The notes under the pieces: generated by a model
What the model was told of the DNA's origin: nothing
What the model saw: only the letters and a program-made list of their open reading frames with translations
The model's database searches: none
NCBI RefSeq assembly: GCF_900108225.1
Contig: NZ_FNUZ01000002.1
Span: 64,501 to 128,500, forward strand
Reading direction: 5' to 3'
DNA: 64,000 bases
From: Thalassococcus halodurans
Lineage (GTDB): Bacteria; Pseudomonadota; Alphaproteobacteria; Rhodobacterales; Rhodobacteraceae
Program-made: the position numbers and the translations under genes
Part shown: in pieces, positions 18,169 through 26,547 of the stretch
How the letters are laid out: the number at the start of each line of letters is the position of its first letter
How positions within the stretch are numbered: position 1 is the first letter of the stretch

Positions 18169-19230
18169 CTAGCGATTGGACAGCCAAGCCTGTGCCAAAC
18201 GCGCGAGCACACCTTTTTGCGCCGGAGGCGTGGGCACTGCTGTGTTGGGGTGCTTGGGTTGTTCGGTTCCGATGATGCCGTGCCAGATGTCGGGCTGGAC
18301 CTGACGGATGTGGTTGTCCGACACCCACTCGGCGCATTCGGACAGAACGGTTTGCGCACGGCTGTTTTCCGGCATGGTCCGCGCGGCTTTGGCGCAGGCC
18401 GCAGCAAGGCGGTTCGCCGTTACCTGCGACGTGCGCCCCGACAGAACCTTTCGGACACCGATGACGAATTTCTGGACGTTCAAGGAACTGACGATCATCG
18501 CATCCTGCGCCAGGGCACCGACGTAAATCCATATGTACGCCTGCAGGTCATAAAGATCGGCCATATCAGCCGCGATATCCTCTGGCGCGATCCCGCGTGT
18601 GACAAGGCTGCGGCCATAGTGGCGTAGATGGCGGGGGTTTTGAGGATCAGCGGCAATCAGCGCGTCATACGCAGGGGCAAGGTCCTTGCAGTGATTGGGG
18701 CGTGCATCAATCAGCGCGCATCGGAGCAGCGCGATCAGAAGCGAGCTGTCTTTCTGGTTGCCAAAACATTGAAAGATCTCTTCGGCGCGCTTGAAGTGCT
18801 TTTTGCTTTCGGGGCTGACCGCGTCATCGGTCGGGGTGGCAAAGGCCCGCGCTGTATCCAGATGGGCCATGGCCAGAACAAAGCCGCAGGCGGGGTCAAG
18901 GTTGTCTTCGGAATAGACATCTTCAAGCTGTTGAAGGCAGGCCGCAGCATCATCACATTCGCCGCGGCGCGCTGCGGATTGCGCGACCATGATCGCATCG
19001 GCACGTGCGCCTTTGGCCAGCGCCTCGCACAACGGTGTTCCTTCGCGCGTAGCGTTGCGCCCTTCATCGGCGTCCATCATCAGCGCAGACAGCAGATCCC
19101 AGTCATCCTGACGCGCGAGCTTGCGTCCCGTGTCAAAGGCGTCGCGATCAGACCATGTGTCATTGATATTGCGGGGCAGGGAAGACGTAATGTTCCGGAG
19201 CCGCGATTTGGCTTTCGCTGAAGGATGCAT
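18169..19230 (-). CDS. Hypothetical helical (TPR-like) protein
   Basis: I do not recognise a named family. The 353 residues are almost wholly helical, with alternating A/L/R-rich helices and segments such as ACGFVLAMAHLDTARAFA and FKRAEEIFQCFGNQ that resemble tetratricopeptide repeats. No signal peptide or membrane segment is seen, so it is probably cytoplasmic. It lies alone, 114 bases from gatB, and is divergent from the lytic transglycosylase gene across about 215 bases. The ATG at 19230 is the only credible start. Confidence 0.7.
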   Translation of the reverse strand: MHPSAKAKSRLRNITSSLPRNINDTWSDRDAFDTGRKLARQDDWDLLSALMMDADEGRNATREGTPLCEALAKGARADAIMVAQSAARRGECDDAAACLQQLEDVYSEDNLDPACGFVLAMAHLDTARAFATPTDDAVSPESKKHFKRAEEIFQCFGNQKDSSLLIALLRCALIDARPNHCKDLAPAYDALIAADPQNPRHLRHYGRSLVTRGIAPEDIAADMADLYDLQAYIWIYVGALAQDAMIVSSLNVQKFVIGVRKVLSGRTSQVTANRLAAACAKAARTMPENSRAQTVLSECAEWVSDNHIRQVQPDIWHGIIGTEQPKHPNTAVPTPPAQKGVLARLAQAWLSNR

Positions 19231-19446
19231 TTGGGACCGCTTTTATTGTTTGTTGTAAATGATCCTATTGCCAGCATGCGGCATGACTATGGCGGAACCC
19301 GCGCTTCTCCGTGCCAGTTTGAAGAAATTTTCGCTGCAGTGTCCCTGAAGACTGAACAAACGCGCGGGCATGATTTGGCCAACAGGCTGATATAGCGAGG
19401 TGTTCAAACTTGCGTTGAGTGTGGATTGTTGCCACAACTTTTCCTG

Positions 19447-20208
19447 ATGTTCAGAGTTGTTGTGTTCATATTGGTTGCCTGCGGTGCCTTTGTCGGCGCT
19501 ACGACAACACGGGCCCAAACGCCCGAAACCGGCGCGACCGAGAGTGTTGCGGAGCCGGTTGAAACCGCGCCACCTTATCGCACATTTTCCGCCGATCGGC
19601 AGGCCGTGGCCAAGTCCCTGCGCCCTGTTGCCCGCGACAGCTTTCTGCCTGCGGCCCGTTGGGGCAACAACGGCGCGTCCGCGCTCTGGACGCGGGTTGT
19701 CCAGTCGTCTCTCAGGGCGCATGCCTCGAACCTGCCAAAGCTGACGCCGCAGGATATCGCGGATTGGTGCCCCGCCTATCCGACAGCGTCGATCAAACAA
19801 CGCGAAGCGTTCTGGGTTGGTCTTGTGTCTTCGCTGGTTAAACACGAAAGCACATTCCGCCCGACGGCGGTTGGCGGCGGTGATCTGTGGTACGGATTGA
19901 TGCAGATTTTTCCATCGACGGCACGGCTTTACAAATGCCGTGCGACAACGGGATCGGCCTTGAAAAGCGGTCCGGCAAACCTGTCATGCGGCTTGCGGAT
20001 CATGGCAAAAACTGTTGCACGTGATCAGGTGGTGTCGCGGAAAATGCGGGGCGTTGCCGCCGATTGGGGCCCGTTTCATAGTAGCAAAAAGCGCAACGAT
20101 ATGATGGCTTGGACGCGCAGCCAGAGCTATTGCAAGCCAGTTGGTTCTGTACGGCCCGTGGCACGGCCCGCAACACTGCAACCACCTGCGAACACCGAAA
20201 AAGGTTAG
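19447..20208 (+). CDS. Lytic transglycosylase (SLT domain)
   Basis: A 253-residue exported peptidoglycan lytic transglycosylase. A signal peptide covers about residues 1-24 (MFRVVVFILVACGAFVGATT, ending TRAQ). The catalytic Glu134 lies in SLVKHESTFRP, followed by the GLMQIFPSTA motif, the usual pair of the SLT/lysozyme-like fold. The N-terminal linker is proline- and threonine-rich. The start at 19447 removes eight residues of an upstream TTG frame. The stop overlaps the convergent acyltransferase gene by four bases. Confidence 0.87.
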   Translation: MFRVVVFILVACGAFVGATTTRAQTPETGATESVAEPVETAPPYRTFSADRQAVAKSLRPVARDSFLPAARWGNNGASALWTRVVQSSLRAHASNLPKLTPQDIADWCPAYPTASIKQREAFWVGLVSSLVKHESTFRPTAVGGGDLWYGLMQIFPSTARLYKCRATTGSALKSGPANLSCGLRIMAKTVARDQVVSRKMRGVAADWGPFHSSKKRNDMMAWTRSQSYCKPVGSVRPVARPATLQPPANTEKG

Positions 20209-21080
20209 GTCGGCTTCAACGCCTTAAGCCAGAAAGGGCGGCGCGAATTTTCGACCAGCGACACCGCCGGTGCCCGATGGCCACCCAGCGCCAATGTCGC
20301 CTCGCGCAACACCTCGATCCCTTCTTCGGACTTCGCCGGAAGCCCCTTGGCCGAGATAGGTTCGCCGACCGTCACGCGGAAAGGCTGACGATCTTTGTTC
20401 AGCGTTTCGTGGAACAGGGTGATGTCCCGCAGCGTCGGGTGGATCATATCGAACAGATAGAACAGGGCCGAATTGCGTGCGCGGATATTCAGCGGCACCA
20501 CCGGCAATTCATACTTGCGCGCGATCATTGCGGCAGAAGCCATCCACGGACGTTCATGCAGGCTGAGGCCGCGGCGCTTGGCCAGACGGCCTGATGGGAA
20601 AATGATGCCAAGACGGCCTTCTTCCACCGCTTTGCGGGTGTAGGCCATGGTTTCGCGTGTCTTGCCGTGGCTGCGCTTTTCCTGACGCCATTCGACGGGG
20701 GCGATCATGTCTTCCATCTGCGGCATGACGCGCAAAATGTCGTGGTTTGCAAAGAAGTACAGATCAGGCCGGATCGTGTGCAGCAGGTGAAACAATATGA
20801 TCCCGTCGGCAATGCCGGTCGGATGGTTTGCCACCAAAAGAGCAGGGCCATTGCGGGGGATGTTTTCCAGACCGGTCGCTTCGACATCTTTCGCCAGAAG
20901 CTCGCCCATAATCTTCATAAGATCAGCCGAGGGCATGTCGCGGAAGGTCTGCGCCAAAGCGACGGTCTTCTTGTATCCCAACATGAAATCAAGAACGCCA
21001 CGGGCATATTTCGTGCCCGGCCGACTGGCAAACAGCCACGGCGCGCGTTCTTGAATCAGTGGATCAATACGGTCTCTCAT
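20205..21080 (-). CDS. Lysophospholipid acyltransferase-like protein
   Basis: A 291-residue protein of the PlsC-like acyltransferase superfamily. The first motif is NHPTGIAD (near residue 85), where His and Asp are separated by five residues, not the usual four. The glycine/proline motif IIFPSGRLAKR appears near residue 155, matching the substrate-binding FPxG block, and VVPLNI is the final motif. It probably transfers an acyl chain to a lysophospholipid or ornithine-lipid precursor at the inner face of the membrane; no clear transmembrane helix is present. The exact acceptor cannot be read. Confidence 0.82.
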   Translation of the reverse strand: MRDRIDPLIQERAPWLFASRPGTKYARGVLDFMLGYKKTVALAQTFRDMPSADLMKIMGELLAKDVEATGLENIPRNGPALLVANHPTGIADGIILFHLLHTIRPDLYFFANHDILRVMPQMEDMIAPVEWRQEKRSHGKTRETMAYTRKAVEEGRLGIIFPSGRLAKRRGLSLHERPWMASAAMIARKYELPVVPLNIRARNSALFYLFDMIHPTLRDITLFHETLNKDRQPFRVTVGEPISAKGLPAKSEEGIEVLREATLALGGHRAPAVSLVENSRRPFWLKALKPT

Positions 21081-21178
21081 GGCCCGTCACTTAATAACTT
21101 ATATTCAAAACTTCCATGACATGGATACGATATAAAGAAAAGTATGCGCTGTGTGAACTTTAGGCCAGATTTTGCCGC

Positions 21179-21709
21179 TTATTTGATGCGAAACGCTGAC
21201 TGCAGATCATCCAGAGCTGTTCTTTGCTGGCTGCTGAGCGTGCCAGAGCCTGCTTCCGCGATGTCCTTGATCACAGCCATCATGGGGCCGAACCCTTCGG
21301 AGCCGGAAAGTTTGTAAAGTTTCCGGCTGAGCCGTGGAACCGCCTGCTGGGCCCCACCGCATTCGCCCATCATCCAACGCCCGAGAACGCACAATTCGTC
21401 CGCGTCCGTGGTGGCCAAACCGGTAGAGCGGGCCAGAGAGTTGATCAGGGCGCTGCGCTGTTCCTTGGTGGGCATCCCGTCCAGTTCCAGAAAGGATGTG
21501 CCGATCCCTGCCATCGCGACATGCGGGTCTTCGATGGTTTCGGCAGGGTGGATATTGGCCTTTCGCTTAAAGCCAAAGCGGCGGGCCGCCAGCCGCACAT
21601 CATTCGCCGCATCAATAAGTTCGCCGGTCATCTCGGCTGTGTTGCGGGCGCGGATGAAAAAGAAATAGGCGGCGGCAATGGCGCCAACAATTGCGATCAG
21701 AATATGCAC
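21179..21709 (-). CDS. Hypothetical membrane-anchored helical protein
   Basis: A 176-residue protein without a family name I can give. Residues 3-20 form one N-terminal membrane anchor (ILIAIVGAIAAAYFFFI), followed by a basic stretch and a helical domain. The segments DGMPTKEQRSALINSLARST and MGECGGAQQAVPRL are reminiscent of the helical TerB-like fold, but that is weak. The start is GTG at 21709 with GGGAG seven bases upstream; that ribosome site is part of a stem-loop (21715-21758). It follows pepN on the same strand by 67 bases. Confidence 0.7.
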   Translation of the reverse strand: MHILIAIVGAIAAAYFFFIRARNTAEMTGELIDAANDVRLAARRFGFKRKANIHPAETIEDPHVAMAGIGTSFLELDGMPTKEQRSALINSLARSTGLATTDADELCVLGRWMMGECGGAQQAVPRLSRKLYKLSGSEGFGPMMAVIKDIAEAGSGTLSSQQRTALDDLQSAFRIK

Positions 21710-21714
21710 AAATC

Positions 21715-21758
21715 AACTCCCTCGTAACGACCGCAAGGGTCGATCAAGCGAGGGAGTT
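21715..21758 (-). promoter_or_regulatory. Stem-loop covering the ribosome binding site of the 21179-21709 gene
   Basis: AACTCCCTCG (21715-21724) pairs perfectly with CGAGGGAGTT (21749-21758), and an inner 5-bp hairpin CGACC-GCAAG-GGTCG stacks within. On the minus strand the 3' arm contains the GGGAG that serves the GTG at 21709. The structure can act as the pepN 3' hairpin or as a translational block for the downstream gene. Confidence 0.6.
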
Positions 21759-21776
21759 TTGCAAGCTTTGATTGAG

Positions 21777-24326
21777 TTAACCCAGAAGGCGCGAAACCAT
21801 CTCGGTTGTGTCCCGGCTTAGGCCCGGTGTTTCGCTGATCCGCGTCAGGCAGGCGCGCATCTTGGCTTGGCGATCTGCGTCATAGCGTTTCCATGTCTGG
21901 AAGGCCGTGCACATGCGGGCGGTTGTTTGCGGGTTCTTGGCATCCAGCTTGATCAGCCAGTCCGCCAGCAGTTCGTACCCCGATCCGTCGGCATTGTGGA
22001 AACCGGCGTGGTTCATGGCCAAGCCACCAAAAACGGCGCGGAAGCGGTTCGGGTTTTTCCAATCGAAATCAGGGTGTTCTGTCAGTGCCTTCGCGCAGTT
22101 TGCCGCGTCGGCGGGCTTGGCCGCTCCGACCTGAAGGCCGAACCATTTGTCCATTACCAGACGGTCGTCCTTCCACTGGTCGTAGAAGGCTTTCAGCGCG
22201 TCCTCTGCCGCGTCCGCTTGGATCAGGCAGGTCAGGGCGGACAGTTGCAGGGTCATGTTGTCGGCGGTTTCGAACTGGGCCTTGGCAACGGCACCTCCGT
22301 CCAGTCTGGTCTGCATGGCCAATACTGAAGCCGCCAAGGCGCGTTTGCCGGATTGTTCCGCGTCGGGTTTGAAGGCTTCAGTGACCTTAGTTTCCTCGAC
22401 CAAGGCAGGCAGGATGTCCGCCCAGCTTTTTGCCATGTCTTCCCGAAGCGTGTCTGTCGCTGTCCAGATGGCCATCGGATCGGGCGTGACGCCTTGTTCA
22501 AACAGGGTTTGCGCCAGTTCGGACTGCGTTGGCAACGACAGCAACAGAGCACGGTAGGCCGGATCAAGCGTGCTATCGGCCACAGCGGTTTTCAGGGCGT
22601 TCAGCCAGAGCGTATCGGACCCCACGCCGTCGGTGATCATGGCGATCAGCCCTTCACGCGCCAAAGTGCGCGACGCTTCCCAGCGATTGAACGGGTCGGT
22701 GTCGTGTTCCAGCAGGAACAGGTTTTCTTCCCGTGATGTCGTCCGCTCCAACACCACAGGGGCCGAGAAACCGCGCAGGATAGACGGGATCGGTTTCGCG
22801 TCCAATCCGCTGAACTCAAAGCTTTGTTCGGCTTCGGTCATTTCCAGAACGGTTGTCGGCGTCACCTCGGTCCCGTCTTGAGCCAGCAGACCAACAGCGA
22901 TGGGCAGTACCTGAGGTTCCTTCACGTCCTGACCGGGTGTCGGGGGCGTGTGCTGCTTGAAGGTCAGCGTATAGGTGCCGTCTTCGAATTTCTCAGACAC
23001 GGCAAGGCGCGGCGTGCCCGACTGGGAATACCAACGCTTGAATTGGCTCAGGTCGCGACCTGTGGCGTCCTCGAATACCTGTAGCCAATCCTCGATCGTG
23101 CAGGCCTGACCGTCGTGGCGATCAAAGTACATGTCCAGCGCTTTGGCATAGGCGTCATCCCCCACGAGCAGCTTAAGCATGCCAATAACTTCGGCGCCTT
23201 TTTCGTAGACCGTTGCCGTGTAGAAGTTGTTGATTTCCTGAAAGCTTTCAGGTCGCACAGGGTGGGACAGGGGGCCTTGATCCTCGGGGAACTGGCGACC
23301 GCGCAGTTCGATCACATCGGAAATCCGTTTCACCGGAGCCGAGCGCATGTCCGACGTGAACTGGCTATCACGGTAAACGGTCAGACCCTCTTTCAGACAC
23401 AGCTGGAACCAGTCGCGGCAGGTGATGCGGTTGCCTGTCCAGTTGTGGAAATATTCATGCGCGATGATCGCCTCGATCCGTTCGAAGTTCGCATCGGTGC
23501 TTGTTTCTGGCGAGGCCAGAACGCAGGACGAGTTGAAGATGTTGAGGCCCTTGTTTTCCATCGCACCCATGTTGAAGTCGTCAACGGCCACGATGTTGAA
23601 GATATCCAGATCGTATTCCCGACCGTAGACCTCTTCATCCCAACGCATCGACGCTTTCAGCGCCTCCATACCAAAGGCACATTTGTTTTCGTCGCCGGGG
23701 CGGACCCAGATGTTCAGTTCCACATCCTTGCCGGATTGCGTGACGAAACGGTCGGGGTGGTTGACCAGATCACCGGCCACCAGCGCGAACAGATAGGCGG
23801 GCTTGGGCCACGGATCGTGCCATTCGGCCCAGCCTTCGCCTTGGGCCACAGGGTTGCCGTTAGACAGCAGCACCGGCAAGTCACTTTCGATCCGCACGGT
23901 GAAGACGCTCATGACATCGGGACGATCCGGATAGTAGGTGATCTTGCGAAAGCCCTCTGCCTCGCACTGGGTGCAGTACATGCCGTTCGACATATATAGC
24001 CCTTCCAAGGCAGTGTTCGCCTCGGGCGCGATTTCGACCTCGGCCTCCCACACGAATGTTTCGTTCGGCGCATCCACCAACAGGCCGTCGTCCAGCATGA
24101 CGGGGCTTACATCCGACCCGTTGATTTTAGAGCTGATCAGTTTCAACTGTTCGCCATGCAAACGGAACTGGCGGTCAGTCGCATCGGGGTTCGGTGAAAA
24201 GGTGATTTTGCTGACGACCCGCGTGCTGTTCGGCGCCAGTTTGAAGGTCAGGTGCACATCATCAACGACGTAGCCAAAGGGTTTGTAATCTTTCAGATAA
24301 ATGGTCTGCGGGCTGGCGTCCTTCAC
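21777..24326 (-). CDS. pepN: Aminopeptidase N
   Basis: An 849-residue M1-family zinc aminopeptidase of the PepN type, cleaving N-terminal residues from peptides in the cytoplasm. The active site is HEYFH (His290, Glu291, His294) with Glu313 in CLKEGLTVYRD as third zinc ligand, and the substrate-recognition motif GAMENKGLN lies upstream near residue 255. Length equals the E. coli-type family (about 870). The GTG start at 24326 is preceded by the perfect site AGGAGG with six bases spacing. A 150-base spacer separates it from the divergent 24477 gene. Confidence 0.96.
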   Translation of the reverse strand: MKDASPQTIYLKDYKPFGYVVDDVHLTFKLAPNSTRVVSKITFSPNPDATDRQFRLHGEQLKLISSKINGSDVSPVMLDDGLLVDAPNETFVWEAEVEIAPEANTALEGLYMSNGMYCTQCEAEGFRKITYYPDRPDVMSVFTVRIESDLPVLLSNGNPVAQGEGWAEWHDPWPKPAYLFALVAGDLVNHPDRFVTQSGKDVELNIWVRPGDENKCAFGMEALKASMRWDEEVYGREYDLDIFNIVAVDDFNMGAMENKGLNIFNSSCVLASPETSTDANFERIEAIIAHEYFHNWTGNRITCRDWFQLCLKEGLTVYRDSQFTSDMRSAPVKRISDVIELRGRQFPEDQGPLSHPVRPESFQEINNFYTATVYEKGAEVIGMLKLLVGDDAYAKALDMYFDRHDGQACTIEDWLQVFEDATGRDLSQFKRWYSQSGTPRLAVSEKFEDGTYTLTFKQHTPPTPGQDVKEPQVLPIAVGLLAQDGTEVTPTTVLEMTEAEQSFEFSGLDAKPIPSILRGFSAPVVLERTTSREENLFLLEHDTDPFNRWEASRTLAREGLIAMITDGVGSDTLWLNALKTAVADSTLDPAYRALLLSLPTQSELAQTLFEQGVTPDPMAIWTATDTLREDMAKSWADILPALVEETKVTEAFKPDAEQSGKRALAASVLAMQTRLDGGAVAKAQFETADNMTLQLSALTCLIQADAAEDALKAFYDQWKDDRLVMDKWFGLQVGAAKPADAANCAKALTEHPDFDWKNPNRFRAVFGGLAMNHAGFHNADGSGYELLADWLIKLDAKNPQTTARMCTAFQTWKRYDADRQAKMRACLTRISETPGLSRDTTEMVSRLLG

Positions 24327-24476
24327 GGGGACCTCCTGTATCAGGTGACTGCTGTCGCGCGATGCTTCGCGGCGCTTTGTTGGAACAATAGGCCGGGTTC
24401 AGCGGTTGTTAAAGCAGATCGGGCTTGAATTTTTCGGGTCCAAAACCAGTTAACCGAACCGACGAGTGAGGATACA

Positions 24477-24728
24477 ATGTCTGCACCGAATACAAATATC
24501 GAAACCCAAGAACACGAACACAAGACACCGCTCTTCGGGATCAAGGCGGCATTGGTTTATGCGGCGATCCTTTTGGCGGCTTTCGTGACCTATGTGGTGT
24601 ACCAAGGCGGCGAAGAAAGCACGACACCAGCCGAAGTGGGCACAAGCGTTCTTGAGAATTACGACGGCGGCAATTACGCGCCAGGCGGCAACGCGACAGG
24701 GTCCGTTTCGGGCACCCCTGACAACTAA
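24477..24728 (+). CDS. Small single-pass membrane protein
   Basis: An 83-residue protein of unknown function. Residues 22-43 form one hydrophobic helix (IKAALVYAAILLAAFVTYVV) between a short polar N-terminus rich in E/H and a 40-residue Gly/Asn/Thr tail. GAGGATACA precedes the ATG. It ends two bases before the photolyase start, so it is probably cotranscribed. I do not know a family name; its conservation next to a photolyase would need homolog comparison. Confidence 0.72.
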   Translation: MSAPNTNIETQEHEHKTPLFGIKAALVYAAILLAAFVTYVVYQGGEESTTPAEVGTSVLENYDGGNYAPGGNATGSVSGTPDN

Positions 24729-24730
24729 AC

Positions 24731-26248
24731 ATGACGACAGCGGTTCTTTGGTTCAAACGGGATCTGAGATTGGCTGACCATCCGGCGCTGATGCGCGCTG
24801 TCGAGATTGGCGATGTCATACCGCTGTACATTTTCGAACCGGACTACTGGCGGCTGAGCGACACTTCAGGCCGCCAGTTTTCCGTTTTTGCCGAAGCGGT
24901 CGCCGATTTGCGGGGGCAACTGCGCGCTGTTGGGTCGGATTTGGTGATCCGGTGTGGCGATGCGGTTGACGAACTGGCTAAGGTTTTGTCCGAGGTCGGT
25001 GCGACCCACCTGATCAGTCACGAAGAAACAGGTAACGATTGGACTTACTCCCGTGACAAACGGGTTGCCGCATGGGCGCGGGGCGCGGGCGTCATCTGGC
25101 AAGAATTGCCGCAAAGCGCTGTCGTCCGGCGATTGGGTGATCGTGATGATTGGTCGAAACATCGTAACGCATTTCTTACCAAAGATGCTCTGCCTGCGCC
25201 AAAGGCGTTAAACCCTGTTTCGATTGAAAGCGATCCAATCCCTGATGCGCCGCATGATCATTGTCCGCAGCGGCAGCGTGGTGGGCGCACTTCGGCGTTG
25301 GCAACCATGGAAAGCTTTCTGGCCGAGCGCGGGCATAGCTATCGCAAGGCGATGTCATCGCCTGTCACTGCCGAACATGCCTGTTCTCGCCTGTCGGTGC
25401 ATCTGGCCACCGGTGCTGTGTCGATCCGCGAGGTGGTGCAGCGCACAGCGCATGAGCAGCAAATGCGCCGCGGCACGCGGGACGGTTGGCTTGGGTCGCT
25501 CCGCAGCTTTCAAGGGCGGCTCGCGTGGCGGGATCATTTTACCCAAAAGCTCGAGGACGAACCGGAGCTTGAACATCACTGCCTGCATCCAGCTTTCGAA
25601 ACCCTAAGGCCGCGCCCGGCTGATAGGGCCACTTTGACCGCATGGGAAAATGGCGAAACAGGCGTGCCGTTTGTAGATGCCTGTATGCGCTATTTGAACG
25701 CCACGGGATGGATCAATTTCCGGATGCGCGCAATGTTAATGAGCTTTGCGTCCTACCACCTCTGGATCGATTGGCGGGACAGCGGGCAGCATTTCGCCCG
25801 CGCGTTTACAGACTATGAACCGGGCATTCATTGGCCGCAGGTCCAGATGCAGTCAGGCACGACGGGCATCAACACGTTGCGTATCTATAATCCGGTCAAA
25901 CAAGGGCTTGATCAGGACCCGGCCGGCGTCTTCACGCGCCAGTGGTGCCCGGAACTGGCCGAGGTGCCAGACCGGTTTCTGCAAGAGCCTTGGCGCTGGG
26001 ATGGCGAGGGCAGGGTGATCGGGCGAACCTATCCGCGCGCCATCGTTGATCTGGCGCAGGCATCAAAACAGGCGCGCGATCGTATCTGGGCAGTGCGACG
26101 GGACCCGTCATTTGGGATTGCTGCGGCTCGTGTTGTGGTGAAGCATGCCAGCCGCAAGGATAAAGAGAGACACTTCGTCAACGACCGTGCCCCACGTAGA
26201 GGGCGGGCGGTTAAGCCAGACTCCCGTCAGCAAAGTTTTGATTTCTGA
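24731..26248 (+). CDS. FAD-dependent photolyase/cryptochrome family protein
   Basis: A 505-residue flavoprotein of the DNA photolyase/cryptochrome family, which uses blue light to repair pyrimidine dimers or to sense light. The N-terminal alpha/beta domain starts [19 protein letters not shown]. The FAD-binding helical domain contains [20 protein letters not shown] and [20 protein letters not shown], matching the conserved C-terminal motifs. The tail is basic and ends in QQSFDF, which resembles a sliding-clamp-binding hexapeptide. The stop overlaps the DUF2256 start (TGATG), a pairing common for this photolyase subgroup. Repair versus sensory role cannot be decided from sequence. Confidence 0.92.
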   Translation: MTTAVLWFKRDLRLADHPALMRAVEIGDVIPLYIFEPDYWRLSDTSGRQFSVFAEAVADLRGQLRAVGSDLVIRCGDAVDELAKVLSEVGATHLISHEETGNDWTYSRDKRVAAWARGAGVIWQELPQSAVVRRLGDRDDWSKHRNAFLTKDALPAPKALNPVSIESDPIPDAPHDHCPQRQRGGRTSALATMESFLAERGHSYRKAMSSPVTAEHACSRLSVHLATGAVSIREVVQRTAHEQQMRRGTRDGWLGSLRSFQGRLAWRDHFTQKLEDEPELEHHCLHPAFETLRPRPADRATLTAWENGETGVPFVDACMRYLNATGWINFRMRAMLMSFASYHLWIDWRDSGQHFARAFTDYEPGIHWPQVQMQSGTTGINTLRIYNPVKQGLDQDPAGVFTRQWCPELAEVPDRFLQEPWRWDGEGRVIGRTYPRAIVDLAQASKQARDRIWAVRRDPSFGIAAARVVVKHASRKDKERHFVNDRAPRRGRAVKPDSRQQSFDF

Positions 26249-26424
26249 TGCCGAGGGGAACACGCAAATCCGACTTGCCGCAAAAAACCTGCGCAACCTG
26301 CGGGCGGCCATTTACTTGGCGAAAGAAGTGGGAAAAGGTCTGGGATGAGGTGCGCTACTGCTCTGACAGATGTCGCAACGGGCGGAATGTGACCCGAACC
26401 AAGGTTGATACCAAAAGCCGCTGA
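26248..26424 (+). CDS. DUF2256 zinc-binding miniprotein coupled to photolyase
   Basis: A 58-residue protein reading [20 protein letters not shown] onward, with [20 protein letters not shown]. Cys15, Cys18, Cys38 and Cys42 form a C-x2-C...C-x3-C zinc-ribbon pattern, exactly the DUF2256 family form ([14 protein letters not shown]). The start codon overlaps the photolyase stop in TGATG, so it is translated by coupling. DUF2256 genes are repeatedly found beside photolyase/cryptochrome genes, which suggests a joint role; function unknown. It is short enough to be missed by gene finders. Confidence 0.88.
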   Translation: MPRGTRKSDLPQKTCATCGRPFTWRKKWEKVWDEVRYCSDRCRNGRNVTRTKVDTKSR

Positions 26425-26468
26425 TCCAGTGTTCGGCTTGATTTGAAAAAGTTTCCTGCTTTTCTGCC

Positions 26469-26488
26469 TTGTTTCCCATCGGAAACAA
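26469..26488. promoter_or_regulatory. Perfect inverted repeat upstream of malate synthase
   Basis: TTGTTTCC at 26469-26476 and GGAAACAA at 26481-26488 are perfect inverted arms around CATC. The element is 59 bases before the glcB start and does not lie in a gene. It has the symmetry and length of a dimeric repressor or activator site; the regulator is not known. Confidence 0.6.
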
Positions 26489-26547
26489 CGTATCTATTCG
26501 CATCGGGGCAACCGCACACAACGGCATACTGACTGAGGGAGGCTTAT

